Made by a program: the position numbers and the translations under genes. Positions 1-7,933 of a DNA stretch of 64,000 nt are shown here, one piece after another. The notes under the pieces are model-generated. The model did not search any database and had not been told where the DNA came from. It was given only the letters and a program-made list of their open reading frames with translations. Position 1 is the first letter of the stretch; each line of letters opens with the position of its first letter. Source of the DNA: Chitinophaga filiformis (GTDB taxonomy: Bacteria > Bacteroidota > Bacteroidia > Chitinophagales > Chitinophagaceae). The stretch spans positions 1 through 64,000 of the forward strand of contig NZ_JAKIRP010000024.1 in NCBI RefSeq assembly GCF_021646545.1, in the 5' to 3' direction.

Positions 1-67
1 ACAGATGAAAGAAAAAACTATATCTTAGGGCCAGTTCTTTGAGTAAAAAAGCGTGCAGGGCGGGTTG

Positions 68-215
68 GCTGTCGGAGTGAAAGTGCGCAGGGGACTATCG
101 TTATGGGTTTAATGGGAAGGAGAATGACAATGAAATCAAAGGAGAGGGTAATCAGCAGGATTATGGGATGCGGGTGTATGATCCGAGAGTTGGGAGGTTT
201 TTGAGCGTGGATCCG
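68..215 (+). repeat. RHS-core direct repeat, copy 1
   Basis: Imperfect direct repeat of the segment around 3364-3510. It covers the untranslated stretch ctgtcggagtgaaagtgcgc, which is identical in both copies, and the codons for GFNGKENDNE(I/V)KGEGNQQDYGM followed by YDPRVG(R/K)FLSVDP. A weaker match extends to the left edge of the window (acagatgaaag...). A shorter related core lies at 1761-1880. Such shared cores let a full-length rhs gene exchange its tip by homologous recombination. Confidence 0.8.
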
Positions 216-1034
216 ATTTCTGCAAAATATCCGGATTTAAGCAGTTACACTTTTGCTGCTAATTCGGTTGTCTGGTTAATAGATAAAAATGGTCAAGAGC
301 CCGATAGAAATCAGGCAGGTACGGTCGAAGAAGCTACTAAGCAATGGGCCGCACTTAAAAATCAGACCGTTGCAGGAATCCTGGATTATATTCAACACAA
401 AGAAAATGCTGTCAGATACATATATACAAAAGATAAAGGCTGGATAGATTTGCAGCACTATTTTGCTACTTTAAAGTATGGTAAAGCTAGTATGGATGCA
501 TTGGAACCGGCAAGTGGGAGTAAGTTTTTGCAGGGTAATGTTTTCGGGGATGGAGCTGACGCAAGCTATTTCTCTTACGAAGACCTGCCCACTAATCAGT
601 TTGCATCTGAAGCCGAAAATCTAACACTCTACCAAATCCACGGAGAGGGAATACCATATTCGCCTCCAAGATTTAAGTCAGGCTCTGATTTGATTGAATC
701 CGTTGCGAAAAATTTAGAAAATGCTGAGGCTACGGCGCCTGAAGATGCTCCTAACTGGAAGCAAATTCCATTCAAAGATCATGCGGAAAGAAAAAGGATA
801 CCGGAGACAAAAGACGAATACATAAAAGTAATGGCGATAATGCCTCGTACGGGAATTGTCACATATTCTAAGATTCCCGTGCGGTATTCGGAAAAGGAGA
901 AGGAAATATTGTTGAAAACGGGAAACTATATCCCGCAAAATCATACATCAAAGCCTTACAATTTAAATAATTTTCCTGCTGCGCCTTCAAGTTTAGAAAG
1001 AGGGGATACACGTAAAGGAGCAACAATGCATTAA
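168..1034 (+). CDS. Orphan RHS C-terminal tip 1 (RHS core end plus unknown toxin-like domain)
   Basis: This is the C-terminal part of an RHS-repeat protein without its body. The frame is open from about position 81 (an in-frame TGA lies at 78-80) and reads through GFNGKENDNE before the ATG at 168. The ATG follows QQDYG, so it is a convenient start rather than a proven one. Residues 1-20 are the RHS-associated core end (VYDPRVGRFLSVDP). The remaining ~265 residues are the variable tip, with GWIDLQHYF and SYEDLPTNQF as its most distinctive stretches. I do not recognise a catalytic motif. In polymorphic toxin systems this position carries the toxin. The gene is followed after 13 bases by a lipoprotein gene, the expected place for an immunity gene. 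It is probably silent until recombined onto a full-length rhs gene, which is not visible here. Confidence 0.7.
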   Translation: MRVYDPRVGRFLSVDPISAKYPDLSSYTFAANSVVWLIDKNGQEPDRNQAGTVEEATKQWAALKNQTVAGILDYIQHKENAVRYIYTKDKGWIDLQHYFATLKYGKASMDALEPASGSKFLQGNVFGDGADASYFSYEDLPTNQFASEAENLTLYQIHGEGIPYSPPRFKSGSDLIESVAKNLENAEATAPEDAPNWKQIPFKDHAERKRIPETKDEYIKVMAIMPRTGIVTYSKIPVRYSEKEKEILLKTGNYIPQNHTSKPYNLNNFPAAPSSLERGDTRKGATMH

Positions 1035-1047
1035 CCTTAATGAAGAA

Positions 1048-1488
1048 ATGAAGAAAATATTTATTATTAGTTATTTTTCTCTGTTTTTTTTCTCTTGTAG
1101 ATCAAAGCACGATTTTAGGTATACGGAAGATAAAAATGCCTATTCCCAGGTAAGAGATTGCTTATTGACTAATTATTCATTATTCTTTTCCTCTACAAAT
1201 CGAGAGCAATATATAACTTTTGGTGCCGATGACTTGGAGCGAAAAGTACTTTGCAAAGGTGCTGCGAAATTGTTCAATGACCACTCTATCGAATATGTAG
1301 CTTTTGAAAGAGATAGCACTGTTATCTTTTTTTCTCAAGTAGAACAAGGGATAGCTTCGAAACAGTTTTTTTTAATGTTTGTAAGAGATGATAAATTGAG
1401 AAAGAAATTGACTTCGGATGTGGAAATAGTTGCAAAAAGGGATGTAGGATGTTATGAATTGGTGAGGATAATAAGTCTAGCAAATTGA
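1048..1488 (+). CDS. Small lipoprotein, putative immunity protein for tip 1
   Basis: A 146-residue protein. The N-terminus is a lipoprotein signal: a basic start, a hydrophobic Phe-rich core and a Cys near residue 17 in the lipobox-like FFFSC. The mature part is small and charged with no family I can name. It begins 13 bases after RHS tip 1 on the same strand, with similar low G+C. A periplasm-facing lipoprotein immunity would suit a toxin acting in the cell envelope, but the function is inferred from position only. Confidence 0.6.
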   Translation: MKKIFIISYFSLFFFSCRSKHDFRYTEDKNAYSQVRDCLLTNYSLFFSSTNREQYITFGADDLERKVLCKGAAKLFNDHSIEYVAFERDSTVIFFSQVEQGIASKQFFLMFVRDDKLRKKLTSDVEIVAKRDVGCYELVRIISLAN

Positions 1489-1760
1489 GTATTTGTTTCG
1501 TGAGAAGTCGGAATACTTAAATGAGATGGTTCAGATTTAGTCTTTGTGCAAAACAGCTTAGGCTTAGACGTGACGTCTATTTAAATCAAATCGTTGAATT
1601 GAGAAGCCATTATCTATTGCTATTTGAATTGTCAATGATTGGCATACTAATTATACCTCATGAACGAGTCTATGCTATGATTTAGACCAATGCGAAAAGC
1701 TTTTGATGGTGATGTTAACCAGGGCTCATTCTAAGCATATTAATATCCCAAGTAGCTTAA
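1489..1760 (+). other. Gene-free spacer between tip cassettes 1 and 2
   Basis: Low G+C sequence with no convincing reading frame and no strong hairpin. It ends at an in-frame TAA (1758-1760), directly before the open RHS core of tip 2. Confidence 0.5.
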
Positions 1761-2690
1761 AATGCGGGTGGTTATCGCTATGGGTTTAATGGACAAGAGA
1801 AGTCGACAGAAGTAGGCGAAAGCAATTACACGGCTCAGTTCTGGGAGTATGACTCTAGGATAGGTAGGAGATGGAATACAGATATGCGGCCCAAAGTTTG
1901 GGAAAGCAGGTATGCAACTTTCGCTAATATTCCGTTATCAGTTATTGATCCGCTGGGAGACACTACATATAGATTTGATCGTAATGGTTTATTTGTGCAA
2001 AAATTGGATTTGGATAGAAAAGGCTCAATTGGTGCTATCGGAGCATTTGAGAAAGATGCCAAGAGAAAAGACAATCGGTGGGTTACAGATCGTGAATTTT
2101 CTTTTAATGATTTATCAATAGATAAAGGACAGCTTGATAATCTTAAGCCAGGAGATGAAGGAATAACATTTGTTCATGATGAAAATTTGGCCTGGATAAT
2201 GAGGCGATCCTCAGTTCATGAGATGTCTTGGTGGAGCAGATAGAATTTTGCTCGATCAGAATCAAATAGCGGTAGAATGGATTTTAATTGGAATTATACA
2301 TTGCGGCTCAAAGGTTTAGGAGGGTTTGGAGATGGAGACGTAATTCAATTTGATCAACGTGGCGGTTTCTTTTTATTTGATGACGTTTCAATTGGTTATA
2401 ATGTAAATGATGCGGGCCAATTTATCTGGGGATATGGAATGCGAACATTAGGGTTTTCACTAGAATCGTCTCTTAGTGCGGCCCATGCCCATTCGATAAT
2501 ATTCGGAGATGGATTAGATCCTAAAGCTGATCAACAAGCAATAATTAGAGGATTTCTTCATACTCCTACAACTGATTTTCGATTTGGGCAACCTTGGGGC
2601 AAAGGGTTGCCTGCTTTAAAAGTGACAAAGAATCTTGTGCCTGATCCTGGCGCTTTTGCTCCTCTGGGAGAGCGTTTCGGAAACAACTAA
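1761..2690 (+). pseudogene. Orphan RHS C-terminal tip 2, interrupted by an in-frame TAG
   Basis: The frame opens at 1761 and encodes GGYRYGFNGQEKSTEVGESN, then FWEYDSRIGRRWNTDMRP, a variant RHS core end. The tip continues to a TAG at 2241-2243 and then stays open in the same frame to 2690, giving ~310 codons with one internal stop. No second stop and no frame change separates the halves, so it looks like a single gene with a nonsense mutation. The second half contains NDAGQFIWGYGMRTLGFSL and a DQQAI motif, a pattern I associate loosely with C-terminal domains of RHS-type proteins, but I cannot name the family. An alternative is two short independent proteins (1884-2243 and 2277-2690). It is followed by a membrane protein gene. 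Confidence 0.6.
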
Positions 2691-2714
2691 TTTAATTTAT
2701 TATACTGATGTTAT

Positions 2715-3041
2715 ATGGTTAAGAATTACTTGAATAAGGCAATGGTATTCACTTTTATAGTGATGTCTACAGGCATACTTGTGCTCGTGTTACTTGTAGT
2801 ATTGATGCGGTATACCAAAAGATATGTCAATCTTTTCTTTCTTTTACCTAATATAATTGTACATATATGTGCAGTTAATGTTGGATATTATCTTCTTCTT
2901 GTTTTTTCTGAAAGAATTAAAAAGCAATTATCAATCAATTATGATTTGGAAAAGGTATATCTATTAATTTGCGTCGCAATCAATGTCTTGCTTGGCGTAG
3001 GGTTGATTTTTGAGCATTCCTTATTAGGAAAAAAAATTTGA
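2715..3041 (+). CDS. Small three-helix membrane protein, putative immunity protein for tip 2
   Basis: A 108-residue, strongly hydrophobic protein with three predicted membrane segments, at about residues 9-32, 38-62 and 78-100, separated by short basic loops. It starts 24 bases after tip 2. Inner-membrane immunity proteins are common partners of toxins that attack the membrane or act from the periplasm. The function is inferred from position; the sequence matches no family I know. Confidence 0.5.
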   Translation: MVKNYLNKAMVFTFIVMSTGILVLVLLVVLMRYTKRYVNLFFLLPNIIVHICAVNVGYYLLLVFSERIKKQLSINYDLEKVYLLICVAINVLLGVGLIFEHSLLGKKI

Positions 3042-3375
3042 ATAAAGTGAGCGTGGTTAATATAATTGCTATGATTGACCATTTGGTGTTTCACTAGTTC
3101 GTTAGTTTAATTGCTGGGGATATTGTCGTCACTGGCTACGAAGTTCGTACAACCGTTTGCATAACCGTTAGAAAAAGACCGGACGGTGACTTGTGGAAGA
3201 GATGGCCTACTAATAATAGGTCTATCTTGAAAGAGTACTAGAAATTCAATAATCCAGGCTAATAGAGGTCTGGATTATTTTTTTTTCAGCTGAAAGAAGA
3301 ACAGATAAAAAAATAGATTTTAGGACTAGTTCTATGAATAAAATAGTGTGCAGAGTAGTGTGCCTGTCGGAGTGA
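3042..3375 (+). other. Gene-free spacer between cassettes 2 and 3
   Basis: Holds no supported gene. It contains the rho-independent terminator at 3251-3286 and, from about 3299, the left part of the RHS-core direct repeat that resembles the first bases of the window. An in-frame TGA at 3373-3375 closes the frame upstream of tip 3. Confidence 0.5.
3251..3286 (+). terminator. Rho-independent terminator after cassette 2
   Basis: Seven-base-pair stem AATCCAG/CTGGATT (3251-3257 with 3270-3276) with a 12-base loop, followed by a run of mostly T to 3286. It lies downstream of the tip-2 immunity candidate on the same strand. Confidence 0.7.
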
Positions 3376-3510
3376 AAGTGCGCAGGAGGTTATCGACATG
3401 GGTTTAACGGGAAGGAGAATGACAATGAGGTAAAGGGTGAGGGGAATCAGCAAGATTATGGGATGAAAATCTATGATCCAAGAGTAGGGAAATTTTTGTC
3501 AGTAGATCCG
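3364..3510 (+). repeat. RHS-core direct repeat, copy 2
   Basis: Second copy of the repeat at 68-215, with the same untranslated lead-in (cctgtcggagtgaaagtgcg) including the identically placed TGA, then codons for the RHS core end. The sequences diverge after SVDP, where the variable tips begin. Confidence 0.8.
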
Positions 3511-4380
3511 TTGACGTCTAAGTACCCAGAGTTGACGCCGTACCAGTTCGCAAGTAATAGGCCAATTGATGGCATTGATCTGGATGGAGAAGAGTGGAAG
3601 ACAAAACATAAGTGGGGAGATATGATTACTGATAAGCGACTGATTGATAAGTTAGGTGATGATTACACGAAAGGAATGACTTATAAGCAGGCTTGGACTA
3701 TCATGGCTCCTAAAATCCTCGAATCACAAGAAGGGAATCCCTTTGATTGTGCCAATTTATCTATTTATACTTTGGTATCCTTTGCGTATGAGAATAGATT
3801 ACCGGTTTATTTTCAGGACTATAAGAGGGAAGATACTGATCCTACCATCGGTAATTCTCCTAACAAAAACGGTCAATATGGTTATTATACCATAGGTAGT
3901 GATAACAAAAAGACATTTAATGCTCTTAAAGAGGGAGATTGGTATGGGCTATAAGATGCGTTGGCTAACCATAATCGATATGGGGCTGCGGATTTATTTA
4001 ATAATAGAAACTTAACCGAACCAAAAGACTTCTTGAAATTGGAACCTGGAGATTTGGTTGGGATTAAATATACTGCTGGTGATCTCCTCGGGCATTACCA
4101 TAGTCAGACTGTTTACGAAACTGGTGAGGATTGGGCATGGCTGGGAGGTGGTGATGGCAAACCAGATTATTACATCAGTATTCAAGGAAATCTATCCAAT
4201 GGTAAACCTGTCCCGGCAGAGGAAACACGAAGATATTATTTAAAAGATCCGCAGTACACAGCAAAAAAACAGTCAATATATCGCGGGTTTACCTGGGATT
4301 TTAAAAACTTTGATAATCATAGTGGAATAAAAAAAACAAGTCCTACCGGAGGTAAAACTCCCACACAAAAAAAGAAATGA
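3376..4380 (+). pseudogene. Orphan RHS C-terminal tip 3 (NlpC/P60- or amidase-like), interrupted by an in-frame TAA
   Basis: The frame opens after the TGA at 3373-3375, gives GFNGKENDNEVKGEGNQQDYG and has its first ATG at 3463 (YDPRVGKFLSVDP). A TAA at 3952-3954 interrupts it, after which the same frame runs on without a stop to 4380. The first part has a Cys in NPFDCANLSIYTLVSFA. The second part has LEPGDLVGIKY and LGHYHSQTVYE. A DCxN...GD..G....GH.H order resembles papain-like NlpC/P60 or CHAP-type peptidoglycan hydrolases. The split would separate the Cys half from the His half, so the product should be inactive unless the stop is read through. The family call is tentative; the nonsense position is seen directly. 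Confidence 0.6.
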
Positions 4381-4856
4381 AAATGAAGCTTTACATCTCT
4401 ATATCATTATTACTTGTTTTCTCATCTTGTGTTCAACACGTAAAGCCAGAATTGTCGGTAGGAGAAGATACTTCATACTATGCGTGGAAGCATCGTGATT
4501 CTGCCTATTTTCGAAGGTTGATATTGGGATTGCAGAATGACCAAAAGGACGATTTTAACTTTTTTGGAGATGCAGCTACAATTGGCTCTGAGGCGGGGTT
4601 TTATTATGGTTGTTTGGATCCTACAGATTCGTTTTGGACAAATAAGTCTGGCCATTATCGCGTTACGTATAGAAAAAACGTAAGTTCTGTATATGAGCTG
4701 TATTTAAACTCTTGTTTATTTATGCAGATGGGGCTGGAATTTGATTCAACTAAATTTCTTCAGGAAGAAGATACCTTAGATCTCGGGAGTAGATTGTTGA
4801 CAAGCAAAGAGAAAGATGCAATAAAAAATAAAATAGAATCATTGTGTCGGAAATAA
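4377..4856 (+). CDS. Small lipoprotein, putative immunity protein for tip 3
   Basis: A 159-residue protein that starts with a lipoprotein signal and a Cys near residue 18 (LLVFSSC). Its ATG overlaps the stop of tip 3 in an ATGA arrangement, which implies translational coupling and shows the pair was built as a unit. The mature part is rich in Asp, Ser and aromatic residues. No family is recognised. A periplasmic lipoprotein would fit protection against a wall-degrading toxin. Confidence 0.6.
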   Translation: MKMKLYISISLLLVFSSCVQHVKPELSVGEDTSYYAWKHRDSAYFRRLILGLQNDQKDDFNFFGDAATIGSEAGFYYGCLDPTDSFWTNKSGHYRVTYRKNVSSVYELYLNSCLFMQMGLEFDSTKFLQEEDTLDLGSRLLTSKEKDAIKNKIESLCRK

Positions 4857-4863
4857 TAAAGGT

Positions 4864-4915
4864 AATACTTAAATAAAAATGCCCGGTGAGCACCGGGCAT
4901 TTTTATTTAAGTATT
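4864..4915. terminator. Perfect 25-bp terminator hairpin
   Basis: Arms 4864-4888 and 4891-4915 are exact reverse complements with a two-base loop. The G+C-rich top (GCCCGGTG/CACCGGGC) is followed by A/T runs on both sides, so it can terminate transcription from either direction. It closes the RHS-tip array. Confidence 0.85.
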
Positions 4916-5097
4916 GCTTGTAGTTTAGACTTAGCGAGGAAAGCGTCCAGGAGTGAAGAAGTGGTGATTTAATCTGACAGTTGAGTTGATTTAAGTTATC
5001 AAACTTTAACATTAAACCCTTTAAACTTGTGTATCGAACCTACTCTTCCATACGGTAATCAACTGCTAGAAGGCAGCAGGCCAATATCTATCCTTTG

Positions 5098-5423
5098 TGG
5101 AGTCGGCTGGAATCGAACCCGCGTCCAAACAAGTGTTGGTTAGCCTGGACGCTGAATATAAGTAGTAGGTCTATACCTGTTTGCGCGCTGTCTACAATTT
5201 TTAACGAACACCTGGTGATAGTAAGCAGACCAACTACTATCAAATGCGAGAAGAACAGCTTAGGCATTTTATTGCCTTTATATCCTTACCATTTCCGGAA
5301 AAAGGGATCAAGTTGAACTCCTGGGACAAAGCTACGCCTACCCGCTTTTAACGAGAGGACAACACATGTCAAAATAATGCTCACTGGCTGGCAAATGGGA
5401 GAATATTCCAGATATGAAACTCC
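5098..5423 (-). ncRNA. ssrA: tmRNA-like sequence; 3' tRNA-like end recognisable, rest doubtful
   Basis: Read on the minus strand, the sequence ends in TTTGGACGCGGGTTCGATTC and then CAGCCGACTCCA, which matches the T-arm and acceptor 3' side of tmRNA; CCA is not encoded. The T stem has one G-A mismatch (GCGGG against CCAGC). A 5' partner GGAGTTT at 5417-5423 could pair with CGACTCC in six of seven positions and is followed by ATCTGG, as in tmRNA D arms. I could not find a tag frame ending in Ala-Ala plus stop, nor the usual TTCGACA. It may be a diverged tmRNA, a decayed copy, or only the ssrA 3' end left as an attachment site by a lost island. The gap 4916-5466 holds no supported protein gene. 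Confidence 0.4.
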
Positions 5424-5466
5424 CCAATCAGCAGGAAGCCATTCGCAAACAGTGAAAGACCTTTTC

Positions 5467-6006
5467 TTATGTAAGCAGCAATTCCTTCACCGTATACCTC
5501 CCTGGCAAATTCTCCGCTTCCACAATGACTTTACCGCCTGCAGGCAGCGCTGTTGCTTTATAATGCCAATCAACGCCGTTCCAGCCTAAAACTGCCCGCC
5601 CGCTCTCAGTAACAACACCGTCAGCGTCTACTACCTTTACCTCTACTTCTGCTACGCGGAACTCATTTTTCGCAGTCACTACCACTTCCTCCTTTTCTAA
5701 TCTGATACTTTGGATCTCAGGACTGCGGTAAGCATCCTTGACTGCCATATTATAGGCATTTTGTCCTGGCCCTGCCAGTGACGCATAGTAGGCTTTCACC
5801 TCCGGATCGGCCATCATTCGCTGCGCTCGTGCCGAAGCAATGGTCATCCTCTCCCTTGCTTCTAACTGCTTTTGGGTAGGCTTTTTCCTTGAAGGGCCGC
5901 GTTTCGTTGCCATAATGATCTGCCCATTCCGTTCATAGATCGTGAGTTGTTTGCCGAGGGTACCCCGTACAAATTGCAGGAGGATATTGTCTTTAACAAT
6001 GGCCAT
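5467..6006 (-). CDS. Conserved hypothetical protein (Bacteroidota)
   Basis: A 179-residue cytoplasmic-looking protein with no signal peptide. The N-terminus (MAIVKDNILLQFVRGTLGKQ) and the Arg/Lys/Gln-rich segment around residues 35-60 resemble small proteins of unknown function seen widely in Chitinophagaceae. The second half is predicted mainly beta-strand. It stands alone, with gene-free flanks on both sides. I cannot assign a function. Confidence 0.75.
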   Translation of the reverse strand: MAIVKDNILLQFVRGTLGKQLTIYERNGQIIMATKRGPSRKKPTQKQLEARERMTIASARAQRMMADPEVKAYYASLAGPGQNAYNMAVKDAYRSPEIQSIRLEKEEVVVTAKNEFRVAEVEVKVVDADGVVTESGRAVLGWNGVDWHYKATALPAGGKVIVEAENLPGRYTVKELLLT

Positions 6007-6327
6007 AAAAAGGTTTTTTTGAGGTTATAAATTACAAGGTTACTGTTTCGCTTCTCTAAGGTACGGATAAACTATCATACTTGACTTTAAAATAATAACT
6101 AAAGGTCACTTCAATATCGAAAGGATATATAAATACCCTTTTGATGTCCTTTTATTACCCTTTTGGAGGCCTTTTAATAAGCCTATCGCCAGCCGATAGC
6201 GTACTTCCCGAACCGGAGAAGGGAGTAATTATAACTGGAAGAAACGCCGGCTGGCGTGGCAAGGCATAATATAAAAACAGCATAGACCCTCCGATCTATG
6301 CTGTTCCTGTCAAAAAAAACAACAACA
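6007..6327. other. Intergenic region
   Basis: Contains the presumed promoter of the minus-strand gene ending at 5467, an irregular run of CCTTTT units between about 6130 and 6175, short inverted repeats such as CTATCGccagcCGATAG near 6183-6200, and the terminator at 6276-6305. No gene seen. Confidence 0.5.
6276..6305 (-). terminator. Terminator of the alpha/beta hydrolase gene
   Basis: Eleven-base-pair stem AACAGCATAGA/TCTATGCTGTT. Read on the minus strand it is followed by TTT and an A/T-rich tail, placed about 20 bases after the stop of the hydrolase gene. Confidence 0.75.
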
Positions 6328-7251
6328 CTATTCACCCAGAAACTCACTCACCTCCTGCACAAACTGCTCAGGATATTGGAAGAACGCTGCATGACCAGCA
6401 TCCGGATAAAGCACCAAACGATCGTTAGGAATGTGCTGGGACATATTAACTGCATTAACCGCAGGAACAGGCAGATCCTTCTGGCCCTGAATATGCAACA
6501 CCGGCTGTGTGATAGCTTCCAGCTCTTTCAATGCATTTGGATAAGGTTGCGCCCAGGCCAGAACAGCTGTAAACTGGGCAGCATTGCTTGCAGCACTTAG
6601 TACTGAGTCGCGGTTAACGGTACGTTTCAGCCTTCTTTCGAAAGATAGTTTACCAGCGGCCCTACTTTCAGCAGATGCGGTAAATCCGAAGTAAAGGAAC
6701 GCATCTAACGGACTCAGATTGGCAGTTGCTGCCACTATATTCGGCAGGTTGGAAAGGCCTTCGCTACCCTTAGGACCAGTCCCGGTGAGCACGATCTTGT
6801 TCAACAGCGCTGGCTCGGTGAGCGCGATCTGCTGCGTAACAAAGCCGCCCATGGAAAATCCCATAATGTTCACCTTCTCGTATCCCAGTGCTTTTATAAA
6901 CGTCACGGCGCCCTTTGCCATGTCTGCAATAGTAGCAGGCGTTGTACCGGTAGAAGATCCCACACCCGCGTTATCAAATATGATCACCTTGTATTTTTGC
7001 GCAAGGCCGTTGGTAATCGCCGGGTCCCAGTCATCCATTGCGCCACCTAAAGGCGACAGCATCACCAGAGGAATGCCCTGTTTGTCTCCCAGCACGCGGT
7101 AAGCATATTTCGTATCGCCTGATGTGACGAACTGTGTGGTGGCTGTCTGATGATAATCAATAGTCGTTTCCTGGCCATTGTCTGGCGCATCATCTTTCTT
7201 ACAGGATGCAATGCTCAGCGCCAGTGCGGCAAATAAAATAAGACGTTTCAT
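6328..7251 (-). CDS. Lipoprotein alpha/beta hydrolase
   Basis: A 307-residue hydrolase of the alpha/beta fold. It begins with a lipoprotein signal (lipobox IASC, Cys17, followed by KKDD, typical of Bacteroidota lipoproteins), so it is probably anchored in the envelope. The nucleophile elbow is GFSMGGF with Ser133. The other triad members are likely Asp259 (GQKDLP) and His287 (DAGHAAF). An oxyanion-type segment SPLGG lies at residues 66-70. This resembles esterase, haloperoxidase-like or prolyl-aminopeptidase-like hydrolases; the substrate cannot be told. It is monocistronic, with its own terminator downstream. Confidence 0.85.
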   Translation of the reverse strand: MKRLILFAALALSIASCKKDDAPDNGQETTIDYHQTATTQFVTSGDTKYAYRVLGDKQGIPLVMLSPLGGAMDDWDPAITNGLAQKYKVIIFDNAGVGSSTGTTPATIADMAKGAVTFIKALGYEKVNIMGFSMGGFVTQQIALTEPALLNKIVLTGTGPKGSEGLSNLPNIVAATANLSPLDAFLYFGFTASAESRAAGKLSFERRLKRTVNRDSVLSAASNAAQFTAVLAWAQPYPNALKELEAITQPVLHIQGQKDLPVPAVNAVNMSQHIPNDRLVLYPDAGHAAFFQYPEQFVQEVSEFLGE

Positions 7252-7933
7252 AGCAATACTTGTTTTGTTAGTTTCCGGTTTAAGTTTTAACGTTTGTCAT
7301 GATTGACGGGAGCAAAACTATACACACAGTGCCCGGATGACAATAAACAAGTACGTTAAGTGGACCATTTTAACCGCCAACAGGTCATATGTAGCCCCGA
7401 ATATGTTAACATGAGGCATGGCGCAAAAGACGCTTACTTATATAAGCAGGAGGGAAGGAAAACATAAATTTATTAGTACATTAATTTGGTGGACTAATAA
7501 TTACTTTCTATTTTTGAATCGACAAATAGCGTACTTCCCTGTAATATATTTCCAAATGACACAAAAGGGATCAACCAAATATCAAACAATACACATCTGC
7601 AACAGTAAGACTGATTGCTGCTGTTGTTGTTGCTGAAGTACAACAAAACGCTAATCCTGGCCATATTTTCGCCCGAATTTCCACCCAACTCACATCAGTG
7701 ATCATATTCCCTGCGCAAGGGAAGCGATATTTTTATAACTAAAAATAGGTTGTCGAACAATGTTATGTATGGTAAATAATCGGGGTGCACCTTATTGTGT
7801 GCCTGTAATGGTATAAAAAGTTGACCGGCACTGCGGGAACAGTGCCGGTCTGACTAAACAAATCTCTGGACGTACTACTCTGCGAATGATCGCGGGGCGG
7901 TATCGTATTGTCTAATCACTAATCACAAATTTA
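7252..7933. other. Long intergenic region before the first SusC gene
   Basis: No supported protein gene. It carries divergent upstream regions for the hydrolase (minus) and SusC (plus), and the hairpin at 7823-7850. A 72-codon frame at 7418-7636 ends in a Cys run from a tgctgctgttg repeat and is not convincing. Confidence 0.5.
7823..7850 (+). promoter_or_regulatory. Perfect 11-bp hairpin in the SusC leader
   Basis: GACCGGCACTG (7823-7833) and CAGTGCCGGTC (7840-7850) pair perfectly around a six-base loop. No T run follows, and it sits 83 bases before the SusC start, so it may be a leader structure or protein-binding site rather than a simple terminator. Confidence 0.45.

Noticed and set aside
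5095..5316. 73-codon plus-strand frame
   Set aside because: It is antisense to the tmRNA-like sequence and its protein has no recognisable features.
6120..6180. CCTTTT-rich stretch as a tandem repeat or CRISPR
   Set aside because: Units are irregular and too short; no spacers or cas genes in the window.
7418..7636. 72-codon frame ending in a run of Cys
   Set aside because: The Cys run comes from a tgctgctgttg repeat; there is no supporting context and it lies in an intergenic region.
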